DNA of 64,000 nt from Acidimicrobiaceae bacterium (GTDB taxonomy: Bacteria; Actinomycetota; Acidimicrobiia; Acidimicrobiales; RAAP-2), in assembly GCA_003132205.1 (NCBI GenBank), contig PKWY01000027.1, positions 134,668-198,667 on the forward strand, given 5' to 3'. A program made the position numbers and the translations under genes. The stretch's first letter is position 1. Every line of letters starts with the position of its first letter. Of the stretch, positions 16,366-23,920 are shown in pieces. The notes beneath the pieces were generated by a model, which worked only from the letters and a program-made list of their open reading frames with translations, was not told the DNA's origin and did no database searches.

Positions 16366-17409
16366 GTGAGCGAAAAGATGACCGAACGGCCGGCGTTAGT
16401 TCGAGCGACGATGAAAGATGTCGCGGCGCTGGCGAGGGTGAGTTTGAAGACGGTCTCGCGCGTCATCAACGACGAACCAACCGTGAACGTCGAGTTGGCT
16501 GCGCGGGTGCGCCAGGCCGCCGAGCAGCTCCGGTATCAGCCGAACTTCGGCGCGAGCGCCCTTCGCCGGCGCGACGGGCGCTCGTCGACGATCGGCGTCC
16601 TGCTCGAGGACCTCTCAAACCCCTTCTCGGCAACCATTTATCGGACGGTCGAAGAGGTAGCGAACCAGCGCTCGGTATCGGTGCTCGGCGGGAGCCTTGA
16701 CGAGAGTCCCGATCGTGAACACGAACTCACCACGTCGCTCTCACGCCATCGTGTTGATGGTGTGATCATCGTGCCGGCTAGCCATGATCATCAGTACCTG
16801 CGACAAGAGCAGGAGGCTGGAACTCCCTTTGTTTTCGTGGACCGTCCGCCCTCATTGTTGCGGGCGGACCAGGTTCGGAGCAATTCACGCGAGGGGACAG
16901 CAGTCGCCGTTCGCCATCTCATCGAGGTAGGACACCGGCGAATTGGCTACTTGGGTGATGCTTCCACGATCTTCACGGCGCAAGAGCGCCACTGGGGATA
17001 CCTCGACGCCTTGGAGCGTGTGGGGATCTCCGCCGACGATGCGATAGTCGTGCAGGACCTGAGGACGATTGACGCGGCCTACGACACGGTCTCGAGGATT
17101 CTCAGGTCGAAGAATCCACCCACGGCGTTCTTCACCGGGCAGAACCTCCTCACGATGGGCGCGGTTCGCGCTCTTCGAGAAGCCTCGATGCAGCACGAGA
17201 TCGCGCTCGTTGGCTTCGACGACTTCCTCACGGCCGATCTCCTCGAGCCGGCGGTAACGGTGGTGGCCCAAGACGTCGTCGCCATGGGTCGAGAAGCCGC
17301 GCGGATTCTCTTTCAGCGGATTGACGGCGACCGGACGGAGCCGCATCGCGTTGTCATTCCCACTGAACTCATCAAGAGAGGCTCGGGAGAGATACCTCCT
17401 GCGCACTAG
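16366..17409 (+). CDS. LacI family transcriptional regulator
   Basis: A 347-residue repressor. The helix-turn-helix and hinge are clear: TMKDVAALARVSLKTVSRVIN (about 15-35) and LRYQPNFGASALRR. A periplasmic-binding-like sensor domain follows (TIGVLLEDLSNPFSATIYRT, GVIIVPASHDHQYLRQE, ALVGFDDFLTADLLEP), as in RbsR and CytR-like regulators that bind a sugar. GTG 16366 has GGAG upstream; ATG 16378 is the alternative start. It probably controls itself, the divergent kinase and the downstream ABC transporter through the three GACAACGTTGTC-like sites. Confidence 0.92.
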   Translation: MSEKMTERPALVRATMKDVAALARVSLKTVSRVINDEPTVNVELAARVRQAAEQLRYQPNFGASALRRRDGRSSTIGVLLEDLSNPFSATIYRTVEEVANQRSVSVLGGSLDESPDREHELTTSLSRHRVDGVIIVPASHDHQYLRQEQEAGTPFVFVDRPPSLLRADQVRSNSREGTAVAVRHLIEVGHRRIGYLGDASTIFTAQERHWGYLDALERVGISADDAIVVQDLRTIDAAYDTVSRILRSKNPPTAFFTGQNLLTMGAVRALREASMQHEIALVGFDDFLTADLLEPAVTVVAQDVVAMGREAARILFQRIDGDRTEPHRVVIPTELIKRGSGEIPPAH

Positions 17410-17604
17410 GATCACGCGTCGTGCTGGCTCGCTGAAGAAGAAGATGTCGCTGCTTCATGTCATTTAAAATCGCTGGTCAGGCTCCATGTACCGGGAGAGG
17501 TCCGTGACTTGTGGCGCAGGTGTTGGCAATACAGGTGTAGGTCGCCAGTGTCGCGCCAACGTTGTCTCGAGACTCTGGGGTGATCTTCGGAGTAGGACGA
17601 GACG
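17410..17604. other. Non-coding interval with operator copy 2
   Basis: About 195 bp after the LacI gene with no credible coding sequence on either strand. It holds one copy of the LacI-type operator at 17555-17566, and ends at the decayed ABC ATPase. I see no terminator with a T-run. Confidence 0.6.
17555..17566. promoter_or_regulatory. LacI-type operator, copy 2
   Basis: GCCAACGTTGTC, one base from GACAACGTTGTC. It lies about 40 bp before the decayed ABC ATPase, probably a leftover of a once-regulated promoter. Confidence 0.6.
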
Positions 17605-17970
17605 ATGAAGTTTGATGAACAAACAGTCACTAACTTCGGGCGCCTGGCGTGGGCGAAGAAAGGCATCATCTTGGACGAGCCGACGAACCACCTCGAGGCC
17701 CGCCAAGCTGGTTAGGTGCTGGCGGTGATGAAGGCCGCCAAGGCGCGACGCCTCGGCGTGAACTTCATCTCGCATGAGTTGCCCGACGCGCTCAGAGTGA
17801 CCAATCGCATAGTGGTGCAGCGTCTTGGAACGATTGTTCGCGAAACTCCTCCATTGGAGTCCACCGGCGAATCACCGTTCGGAACCATCACGGGACTTCA
17901 CGCCGCGACGGAGTCATTCCCGGCTCCAGAAGAGTCGCGCATCGCAGTTCTTGCTCGTCGCATTAACTAA
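17605..17970 (+). pseudogene. Decayed sugar ABC transporter ATPase remnant
   Basis: The frame from ATG 17605 reads into a Walker B region, GIILDEPTNHLEARQAG, hits a TAG at 17713-17715 (probably a former CAG, since the intact paralogue has Gln-rich sequence there), and continues in the same frame with the H-loop region LGVNFISHELPDALRVTNRI, VVQRLGTIVRE and FGTITG, ending at 17970. This parallels the C-terminal third of the intact ATPase at 19443 (MDEPTAALGVSQ, VLVISHNLNDVFTVADRI). Walker A and the ABC signature are missing. It is a dead relic of a second sugar transporter gene. Confidence 0.8.
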
Positions 17971-18050
17971 CCATTTGGTGGGTTGCTGTCGAGTTCCGCT
18001 GCGAGATGAGCACTCGCGGATGGGCGAGGAGTCAGTTCGGATTGCCATGT

Positions 18051-18062
18051 GACAACGTTGTC
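18051..18062. promoter_or_regulatory. LacI-type operator, copy 3 (perfect palindrome)
   Basis: GACAACGTTGTC is a perfect 12-bp palindrome with the central CG usual for LacI-family operators. It precedes the sugar-binding protein gene and is the consensus for the other two copies. Confidence 0.75.
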
Positions 18063-18174
18063 GTTTCAATGTCGTGTCAATGAACGAAATGTGAACTTTT
18101 CCCAAGTTTCTTCGTGCTAGTTTCAGCCACTGAGCAGTATCTTCACTTATTGCTCGGAAGCTGACAAAACTATC

Positions 18175-18190
18175 GGGGCCGCAAGGCCCC
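18175..18190 (+). other. Leader hairpin with GNRA tetraloop
   Basis: GGGGCC-GCAA-GGCCCC: six G-C pairs closed by a GCAA tetraloop, about 18 bases before the ATG at 18209. This is very stable in RNA. It may stabilise the abundant binding-protein mRNA or limit ribosome access; there is no T-run, so it is not a terminator. Confidence 0.7.
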
Positions 18191-18208
18191 AAAGAAGGGT
18201 TGGGGACA

Positions 18209-19432
18209 ATGAAGTTCAAGACAGCGAAGGCGCTTGCGTCTGTGGCATTGGTCGGCAGTTTTGTCGTCGCAATGCTGCCGGCCGTGAGTTCCGCTAGCAC
18301 ACCAACGGTGAAGGACAGCACGTTTAACACGAGCTTTTCCACCATGAAGTACCTGAAGTCGATCGTGCACAAGGGTAAGGGCAGCATTGCCGTTATCCTG
18401 CCCGACACGGTTACTTCAGCTCGATACACGGAGTTTGACGCTCCGTACCTGAAGCAGGCATTGAAGGCTGCCGGCCTGACCACAAAGCAGTACACGGTTC
18501 AGAACGCCCAGGGAAGTGACACCACGCAGTACACCGACGCCCAGGCAGCCATTGCCAAGGGAGCCAAGGTGCTTCTGTTGGACCCGCTTGACTCGACAAC
18601 CGGCGCCATCATCGAGGCTTACGCCAAGGCTCGCGGCGTCAAGGTGATTGACTACGACCGTCTGACACTTGGTGGAGCGCGTAGCTACTACGTCAGCTTC
18701 GACAACGTGGCAGTCGGTACCCTGATCGGCAAGGGCGAAACAAGCTGCATCACCGATTGGGGCGTCAAGACCCCACTCATTTACGTGATGAAGGGTGCTC
18801 CTACCGACAACAACGCGACGTTGTTCGCTCAGGGCTACAACGCAGTGTTGAGCGCAGCCGGTTTCACCACAGCAGCAGGGAACGTCGTCAACGAGAACAC
18901 CGGTACCTGGACTCCAACAGTCGCCTTGGGTGACTTCCAAGGTGCGTACGCAGCCAATCCGAAGATCAATGCGGTCGTGACGCCTAACGACGCCAACGCC
19001 GCGCCAATCATCGGCTACCTGCAGAGCAAGGGTCTGGCTCCTAAGACCATCCCGTTCACGGGTCAAGATGCCAGTTTGACCGGTTTCCAGAACGTCATTT
19101 CCGGTTACCAGTGCGGCACCGTCTACAAGCCGATCTGGCTTGAGGCTCAGGCCGCGGCTGCCTTGGCGATCTACCTGCGTGCTGGCCTCAAGCCACCGTC
19201 GGGCCTGGTCAACGGCAAGTCGACTGACTCTGCTGCACTCATCAACAGCCTGAAGCACGTTCCATCGGTTCTGCTGGTTGCAACGTGGGTTACTCCTAAG
19301 AACGTTGAGAGCACCGTGATCAAGGACAAGGTCATCAAGGTTTCGGACCTGTGCACCTCATCTGCGCCTACGGTTCTGAACGCAGTTCAGCCAACCTACG
19401 CAACTGACTGCACCACCTACGGCATCAAGTAG
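18209..19432 (+). CDS. Sugar ABC transporter substrate-binding protein, XylF-like
   Basis: A 407-residue secreted protein. Residues 1-30 form a signal peptide (MKFKTAKALASVALVGSF then SSASTP) with no lipobox Cys. The mature part is a type I periplasmic-binding fold: GSIAVILPDTVTSARYTEFD, then KGAKVLLLDPLDSTTGAII, and VKVIDYDRLTLGGARSYYVS, the last closely like D-xylose-binding XylF (YDR...YISFDN). It delivers a sugar, perhaps xylose or a related pentose, to the permease. ATG 18209 is preferred to 18200 because the basic n-region follows it. It heads the operon with the ATPase (10-base gap), permease and SDR. Confidence 0.9.
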   Translation: MKFKTAKALASVALVGSFVVAMLPAVSSASTPTVKDSTFNTSFSTMKYLKSIVHKGKGSIAVILPDTVTSARYTEFDAPYLKQALKAAGLTTKQYTVQNAQGSDTTQYTDAQAAIAKGAKVLLLDPLDSTTGAIIEAYAKARGVKVIDYDRLTLGGARSYYVSFDNVAVGTLIGKGETSCITDWGVKTPLIYVMKGAPTDNNATLFAQGYNAVLSAAGFTTAAGNVVNENTGTWTPTVALGDFQGAYAANPKINAVVTPNDANAAPIIGYLQSKGLAPKTIPFTGQDASLTGFQNVISGYQCGTVYKPIWLEAQAAAALAIYLRAGLKPPSGLVNGKSTDSAALINSLKHVPSVLLVATWVTPKNVESTVIKDKVIKVSDLCTSSAPTVLNAVQPTYATDCTTYGIK

Positions 19433-19442
19433 TCGATAGGAA

Positions 19443-20288
19443 ATGAGCACAACCCCCGAGTCGTCAAACCCCTCATCGTCCTCCAACGGACCTTCCGGAC
19501 AAGACGGCTCGGGGGCAGGCTCAGAACCTGTGTTGTTGAGCCTGCGCGGCATATCGAAGAATTTCGGTCCCGTGCAAGCCATTCAAGGAGTCAACCTCGA
19601 CGTTCCGGTGGGCCAAGTCACCGCACTCATTGGCGACAACGGGGCGGGAAAATCGGTTCTCATCAAGACCATTTCAGGGATTTGGGAGCCTTCCGGCGGC
19701 CACATCTACTGGAAGGGCGACGAGATCCACGTTCACACGCCGCGAAACGCCACCGATCTCGGCATCGCCACGGTGTACCAGGACCTGGCCCTCTGCGACA
19801 ATCTCGACATCGTCCAGAACATGTATCTAGGGCGTGAGGAGACCAAGTTCGCGATGCTTGATGAGATCAAGATGGAGTTGGCCACCAATCAGCTTCTAAG
19901 GGACCTCTCGGTGTCCACCGTGAAGTCGGTGCGCCAACTAGTCGCATCGCTGTCGGGTGGTCAACGCCAAGCCATCGCGGTTGCGCGTGCAGTCATGCGC
20001 GAATCGCAGTTGGTGATCATGGACGAACCCACTGCCGCGCTCGGCGTGTCCCAGACCGCCCAGGTTCTCCAGTTGATCCGCACGCTTTCATCGCGCGGGA
20101 TGGCGGTGCTCGTCATTTCGCACAACCTGAACGATGTGTTCACTGTCGCTGACCGTATTGCCGTCATGCACCTGGGAGCGCTGTGCAGCGAAGGTCCGGC
20201 TTCGAACTACGACACCGCGAGTGCGGTAGAACTCATCACGACCGGCCACTCCAGTCGTGTGCCATCCACGCTTACTCCAAGCTCATAA
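19443..20288 (+). CDS. Sugar ABC transporter ATP-binding protein, single-domain
   Basis: A 281-residue ATPase. A Ser/Gly-rich N-terminal tail (1-28) is followed by one nucleotide-binding domain: Walker A GDNGAGKS, Q-loop TVYQDLALCDNLDIVQN, signature LSGGQRQ, Walker B LVIMDEPTAALG and H-loop ISHNLND. XylG and RbsA have two such domains in about 500 residues; this one has one, as in FrcA-type systems, and would work as a homodimer. It energises sugar import by the permease encoded next. Confidence 0.92.
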   Translation: MSTTPESSNPSSSSNGPSGQDGSGAGSEPVLLSLRGISKNFGPVQAIQGVNLDVPVGQVTALIGDNGAGKSVLIKTISGIWEPSGGHIYWKGDEIHVHTPRNATDLGIATVYQDLALCDNLDIVQNMYLGREETKFAMLDEIKMELATNQLLRDLSVSTVKSVRQLVASLSGGQRQAIAVARAVMRESQLVIMDEPTAALGVSQTAQVLQLIRTLSSRGMAVLVISHNLNDVFTVADRIAVMHLGALCSEGPASNYDTASAVELITTGHSSRVPSTLTPSS

Positions 20289-20306
20289 TCGAAAGGTAGT
20301 CGGATC

Positions 20307-21560
20307 TTGTCTGCCCCTCACCAAGAAGACCCCACGCTGCATGTGTCGGAAGACCTTTCGATTCCCGGTCCGAATTCGATTGGATTACTGGTCAAGCGCA
20401 TGCGACAAGGCGACAGCGGGATGCTGCCGGTCCTCGTCGGGCTTCTCCTACTGGTCATCTATTTCCAGATAAGGAATGCCGCGTTCCTTTCTTCCGGGAA
20501 CCTCGTGAATCTCTTCGTGCAGGCGACCATCTTCATCCTCCTCGGAATGGCCGAGATCTGGCTCCTGCTGCTCGGAGAGATCGACCTTTCGATTGGGATT
20601 ACTTCGGTGCTCGGTGGAGCTGTCACGGTGATCCTCGTCGATCCCCAGTTCAACGTGTCCTGGTTCCTAGCCCTGCCCGCTGGGGTGCTCGTCGTCACCG
20701 CCATCGGTGCGCTCTACGGACTGATTGTGGTCAGACTTAAAGTCCCCTCGTTCATCGTCACTCTGGCCGGTTTCCTGGCCTTCCAAGGCGTGCTCATCTA
20801 CCTGGTGGATGCCCAGGGTACCGGTGGCACAATCCCGGTCCACGAGAAGGTGCTGTACAACCTCGTCTATGGCTACCTGACTCCGTTGTGGACTTGGATA
20901 TTGATTGTCGCCGGTGTCGCGTTCCTGGGTTACCGGATGATCAGGATGGACGTGAGCCGTCGATCGAGTGGGCTCGCTACCGACCCCTTATCGTTCGTCA
21001 TTGGGAAGGTTGCGCTGCTTTTGGCGGCGGGCATCATCCTCGCGATGGTGTTTAACGCCAACCGAGGCACCTTCGTTCCGCTGAGCGGCATGCCCTTCGC
21101 CATTCCAGTTGACTTGGGTGTCTTGTCGTTCGGGACACTCATTCTCACCAAGACAAAGGCGGGACGTTACATCTACGCAATCGGCGGAAATACCGAAGCC
21201 GCTCGTCGCGCTGGCGTGAGGGTGGAGCGCTACCGCCTTCTCGCGTTCTGTCTGGCTGGCCTCACGGGTGGAGTCGGCGGGCTCTTGTACGTGTCGAACC
21301 TCAACGGGGTCAATGACGGACCGCCAAGCACCCTGACTCTCTACGCGATTGCGGCGGCCGTTATCGGCGGCACCAGCCTCTTCGGTGGTCGCGGCAAGAT
21401 GATCCACGCCGTCGTCGGCGGAATCATCATCGCCACCATCTACAACGGGATGGCGCTACTCAGCATGAGTGCCTCGACCCAGTACATCGTGACCGGCGTG
21501 GTACTTCTCGCTGCGGTCACCGTGGACGCGATAGCGCGCCGGCGTAGCGCGACCAGTTGA
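20307..21560 (+). CDS. Sugar ABC transporter permease, XylH/RbsC type
   Basis: A 417-residue membrane protein with about ten hydrophobic segments between residues 35 and 410. Family blocks are GMAEIWLLLLGEIDLSIG (about 85-102), KVPSFIVTLAGFLAFQG and YAIGGNTEAARRAGV, plus AAAVIGGTSLFGGRG. The length fits XylH-like permeases, which are longer than RbsC. The start is TTG 20307, with only a weak upstream GAAAGG; no ATG or GTG fits better. It forms the membrane channel with the ATPase and binding protein. Confidence 0.9.
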   Translation: MSAPHQEDPTLHVSEDLSIPGPNSIGLLVKRMRQGDSGMLPVLVGLLLLVIYFQIRNAAFLSSGNLVNLFVQATIFILLGMAEIWLLLLGEIDLSIGITSVLGGAVTVILVDPQFNVSWFLALPAGVLVVTAIGALYGLIVVRLKVPSFIVTLAGFLAFQGVLIYLVDAQGTGGTIPVHEKVLYNLVYGYLTPLWTWILIVAGVAFLGYRMIRMDVSRRSSGLATDPLSFVIGKVALLLAAGIILAMVFNANRGTFVPLSGMPFAIPVDLGVLSFGTLILTKTKAGRYIYAIGGNTEAARRAGVRVERYRLLAFCLAGLTGGVGGLLYVSNLNGVNDGPPSTLTLYAIAAAVIGGTSLFGGRGKMIHAVVGGIIIATIYNGMALLSMSASTQYIVTGVVLLAAVTVDAIARRRSATS

Positions 21561-21588
21561 TCCGGGTCGCGGCAAAAGGAACCAGGAC

Positions 21589-22359
21589 TTGACCACGGAA
21601 GCGAGCCTTGAGGGTCGAGTGGCCCTGGTGACCGGCGCCAGTCGCGGAATCGGCTTGGCCATTGCCCAGGGCGTCGTCGAGCGTGGAGGTCGCGTCGTCA
21701 TCTCCTCTCGGAGCGAGTCGAATCTCGCGGAGGCGCTCTCGACATTCAGCGACGCCCGTTCGGTGCACGCGGTTGTTGCGCACGTTGGATCACGCCAAGA
21801 CGCTGACCGGCTCGTCACCGAGACCATTGAGAGGTTTGGACGCCTTGACATCTTGGTGAACAACGCTGCGACCAATCCGTATTTCGGACCGTTGGTCGAC
21901 ATAGATGACGCAAGAATGCAGAAGACCTACGAGGTCAATCAGGCGTCGATCGTTACCCACACCGCCGCGGCCTGGCACCAGTGGATGGGTGAGCACGGTG
22001 GCGTGGTGCTCAACATCGCTTCGGTCGGCGGGCTGGGACCCGAGCCGGGGCTCGGATGGTACAACGTCACTAAAGCCGCGGTCATCCATCTGACCAAGCA
22101 GTTCGCCTGGGAGCTCGCTCCCAAGGTGCGCGTCAACGCCATCGCGCCGGGAGTCGTTCGAACGGACCTGGCCCGCGGCCTCTGGGAAAAGAACGAGGAC
22201 CTCCTCACCGGGCACATCCCGATGAGGCGACTCGGCGAGCCCGATGACGTCGCAGAGATGGCGTTGATGCTCGTGAGTGATTCGTCTTCGTGGATAACGG
22301 GCCAGACGATCGTCATCGACGGCGGCACCACCAACCAGCCATCAGGTGGCGTCGGCTAG
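21589..22359 (+). CDS. Short-chain dehydrogenase/reductase (SDR)
   Basis: A 256-residue classical SDR. It has the NAD(P) motif VTGASRGIG (about 13-21), NNAAT for the central strand, a catalytic Ser in NIASVGG, and YNVTK as the Y-x3-K pair. The C-terminal ITGQTIVIDGG is typical. Arg in GRVVISSR suggests NADP preference, though this is weak. The start is TTG 21589 with AAAGGA upstream. As the last gene of the transporter operon it may oxidise the imported sugar. Its stop overlaps that of convergent menE in CTAG (22356-22359). Confidence 0.9.
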   Translation: MTTEASLEGRVALVTGASRGIGLAIAQGVVERGGRVVISSRSESNLAEALSTFSDARSVHAVVAHVGSRQDADRLVTETIERFGRLDILVNNAATNPYFGPLVDIDDARMQKTYEVNQASIVTHTAAAWHQWMGEHGGVVLNIASVGGLGPEPGLGWYNVTKAAVIHLTKQFAWELAPKVRVNAIAPGVVRTDLARGLWEKNEDLLTGHIPMRRLGEPDDVAEMALMLVSDSSSWITGQTIVIDGGTTNQPSGGVG

Positions 22360-23465
22360 AGAAGCCCCGCCAGTTCGCTTCGGCGAATCTTCCCGTTGGC
22401 GGTGCGCGGGATCCGCTCGACGAAGATGATTGTCTTGGGCTTGGCCCATGGACCAATTCGCTCACTGGCGACGTCGTGTATCTCCTGGGTGACGTCACGG
22501 TGTTCGCTCACGACCAGCGCGACAACGCGCTCGCCCCATTCGGAGTCCGGTTGGCCCAGCACGGCTACATCGTTCACTTGATCGAGCGACATGAGCAGCG
22601 CTTCGAGGTCCTCGGGCCAGAGTTTCTCGCCTCCCGTGTTGATTACGTAGTCGAGGCGCCCTCGCACGGAGACCATTCCGTCAACGACGTCACCGGCGTC
22701 ACCGGTGGGAAACCAGTCATCCTTGCCATCAGGTCCGGCGATCGATGGCCGCGGCGAGGTCCGGTACGAGCGAAAGAGCGTCGGGCTTCGAACAATGATC
22801 TGTCCCTCGACGCTCGCCACCTCGACTCCCGGAAGCGCGATGCGGTCGTAGACGACGCCGGATCCGGTCTCGGTCATTCCCCAGGTGGTTATGACGTTGT
22901 CGGGCAGTGCGGCGGGCGGGCGCGCCCCTCCCAGCAAGACCTTTTCGAAGCCGCTCAGGTCGTAGCGGGCCAGCTGCGCTCGAACGACTGACACGTGGGT
23001 TGCGCCGCGCCGCGCCCCAAACGAGAGGTCGTCGGGCGCGCCCCAAACGAGAGTGGCATCATCGAAGATCGTCCTTAGGAGCACCGCGAGTCCGCCAATG
23101 TGATTGGCCGGAAGGCACGGGTACCAGACGGGGTCGTGATCGCCTCGCAGCGTCGCTTGGGTGAGTACGGCGCTCGCTTGAAGTGCATCCCACGTCAGCT
23201 CCGCGGCCTTCGCGGTGCCGCTCGAACCCGACGTCAACATGACCAGGCCGATCTCGTCATCGACTTGCCGGCCGTAGTTGCGCGAGTGGCGTCCGCTCGG
23301 GTCCAGTACAGCGGTGGCCCCGAGAAGATCGAGCTCCTCTTCGCGCCGCCTCGGCGAAACTCGTTGATCGAGCACGCAGAAGGCGACCCGATCTTCCACG
23401 CACTGCCGCAGGGACGCTTCCAACTCCGGGCCGAGGGGAAGGTCGAGAGCCAGCAACGAATTCAC
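22356..23465 (-). CDS. menE: o-Succinylbenzoate-CoA ligase (AMP-binding)
   Basis: A 369-residue acyl-CoA synthetase that activates o-succinylbenzoate for menaquinone synthesis. The P-loop-like motif is MLTSGSSGTAKAAELT, then TTWGMTETGSG, WFPTGDAGDV and the C-terminal RTANGKIRR with the catalytic Lys. The protein is shorter than typical MenE (about 450) mainly at the N-terminus. Function as MenE is inferred from fold plus the adjacent menB, menA and menD. GTG 23465 is preceded by TAGTGT with a six-base gap, so the mRNA appears leaderless. Confidence 0.85.
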   Translation of the reverse strand: MNSLLALDLPLGPELEASLRQCVEDRVAFCVLDQRVSPRRREEELDLLGATAVLDPSGRHSRNYGRQVDDEIGLVMLTSGSSGTAKAAELTWDALQASAVLTQATLRGDHDPVWYPCLPANHIGGLAVLLRTIFDDATLVWGAPDDLSFGARRGATHVSVVRAQLARYDLSGFEKVLLGGARPPAALPDNVITTWGMTETGSGVVYDRIALPGVEVASVEGQIIVRSPTLFRSYRTSPRPSIAGPDGKDDWFPTGDAGDVVDGMVSVRGRLDYVINTGGEKLWPEDLEALLMSLDQVNDVAVLGQPDSEWGERVVALVVSEHRDVTQEIHDVASERIGPWAKPKTIIFVERIPRTANGKIRRSELAGLL

Positions 23466-23471
23466 CCTGTG

Positions 23472-23477
23472 ACACTA
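23472..23477 (-). promoter_or_regulatory. -10 box for leaderless menE transcript
   Basis: TAGTGT on the minus strand, six bases before GTG 23465. Confidence 0.5.
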
Positions 23478-23521
23478 CGCCGCGTCGAAGTAGGTTTGCT
23501 GGAGGAAAGCGTGGGTGGACA

Positions 23522-23917
23522 GTGGCGTCGCTTCGGCACGAGATTCGAATTTCAGCTCCGGTGGATGTTGTGTGGGGGGTCATCACCCGTCCTGAATCGA
23601 TACCTCAATGGTTCCCCGGAATCGATTCGTGCACGGTTGACGGTAACCATCGCGTCATCACGACCAAAGCTGGTCTCGAGATGCCCGAGGAGATCCTGAC
23701 CAATGATCCCCTGCTTCGCAGGTTCGCCTACCGCATAACCGCACCCTTGTACAAGTTCCACTTGGGGGTCATTGACGTCATTGCGATCGGCGTCAACGAC
23801 TCGCTCTGCGTGTACTCAACGACCGCCGAACCCGACGTGCTGGCGCTGATCATCGCCGGAGGCACCAAGGACGCCCTGGTGGAAATCAAGCGCATAGGCG
23901 AGGAACTGGCGAGGTAA
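23522..23917 (+). CDS. SRPBCC family protein (polyketide cyclase/START-like fold)
   Basis: A 131-residue protein with the SRPBCC pattern: RISAPVDVVWGVITRPESIP (9-28), WFPGIDSC, and the C-terminal helix GGTKDALVEIKRIGEEL. The fold makes a deep hydrophobic cavity for lipids or aromatic ligands; the ligand here is unknown. GTG 23522 is the only in-frame start that fits; GGAGGA lies rather far upstream (about 15 bases). It is divergent from menE and ends three bases before the sulfatase start, so the two are likely co-transcribed. Confidence 0.8.
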   Translation: MASLRHEIRISAPVDVVWGVITRPESIPQWFPGIDSCTVDGNHRVITTKAGLEMPEEILTNDPLLRRFAYRITAPLYKFHLGVIDVIAIGVNDSLCVYSTTAEPDVLALIIAGGTKDALVEIKRIGEELAR

Positions 23918-23920
23918 TCC

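Larger units (their letters stand above)
17971..18208 (+). promoter_or_regulatory. Upstream region of the sugar transporter operon
   Basis: No gene is seen in this 238-bp interval. It carries the perfect operator at 18051-18062 and a GCAA-loop hairpin at 18175-18190. No convincing -35/-10 pair was found; the operator is about 145 bp before the ATG, so a long leader is likely. Confidence 0.5.

Noticed and set aside
18416..19258. 280-codon minus-strand frame inside the sugar-binding protein gene
   Set aside because: Shadow of a clear coding frame, low-complexity and without motifs.
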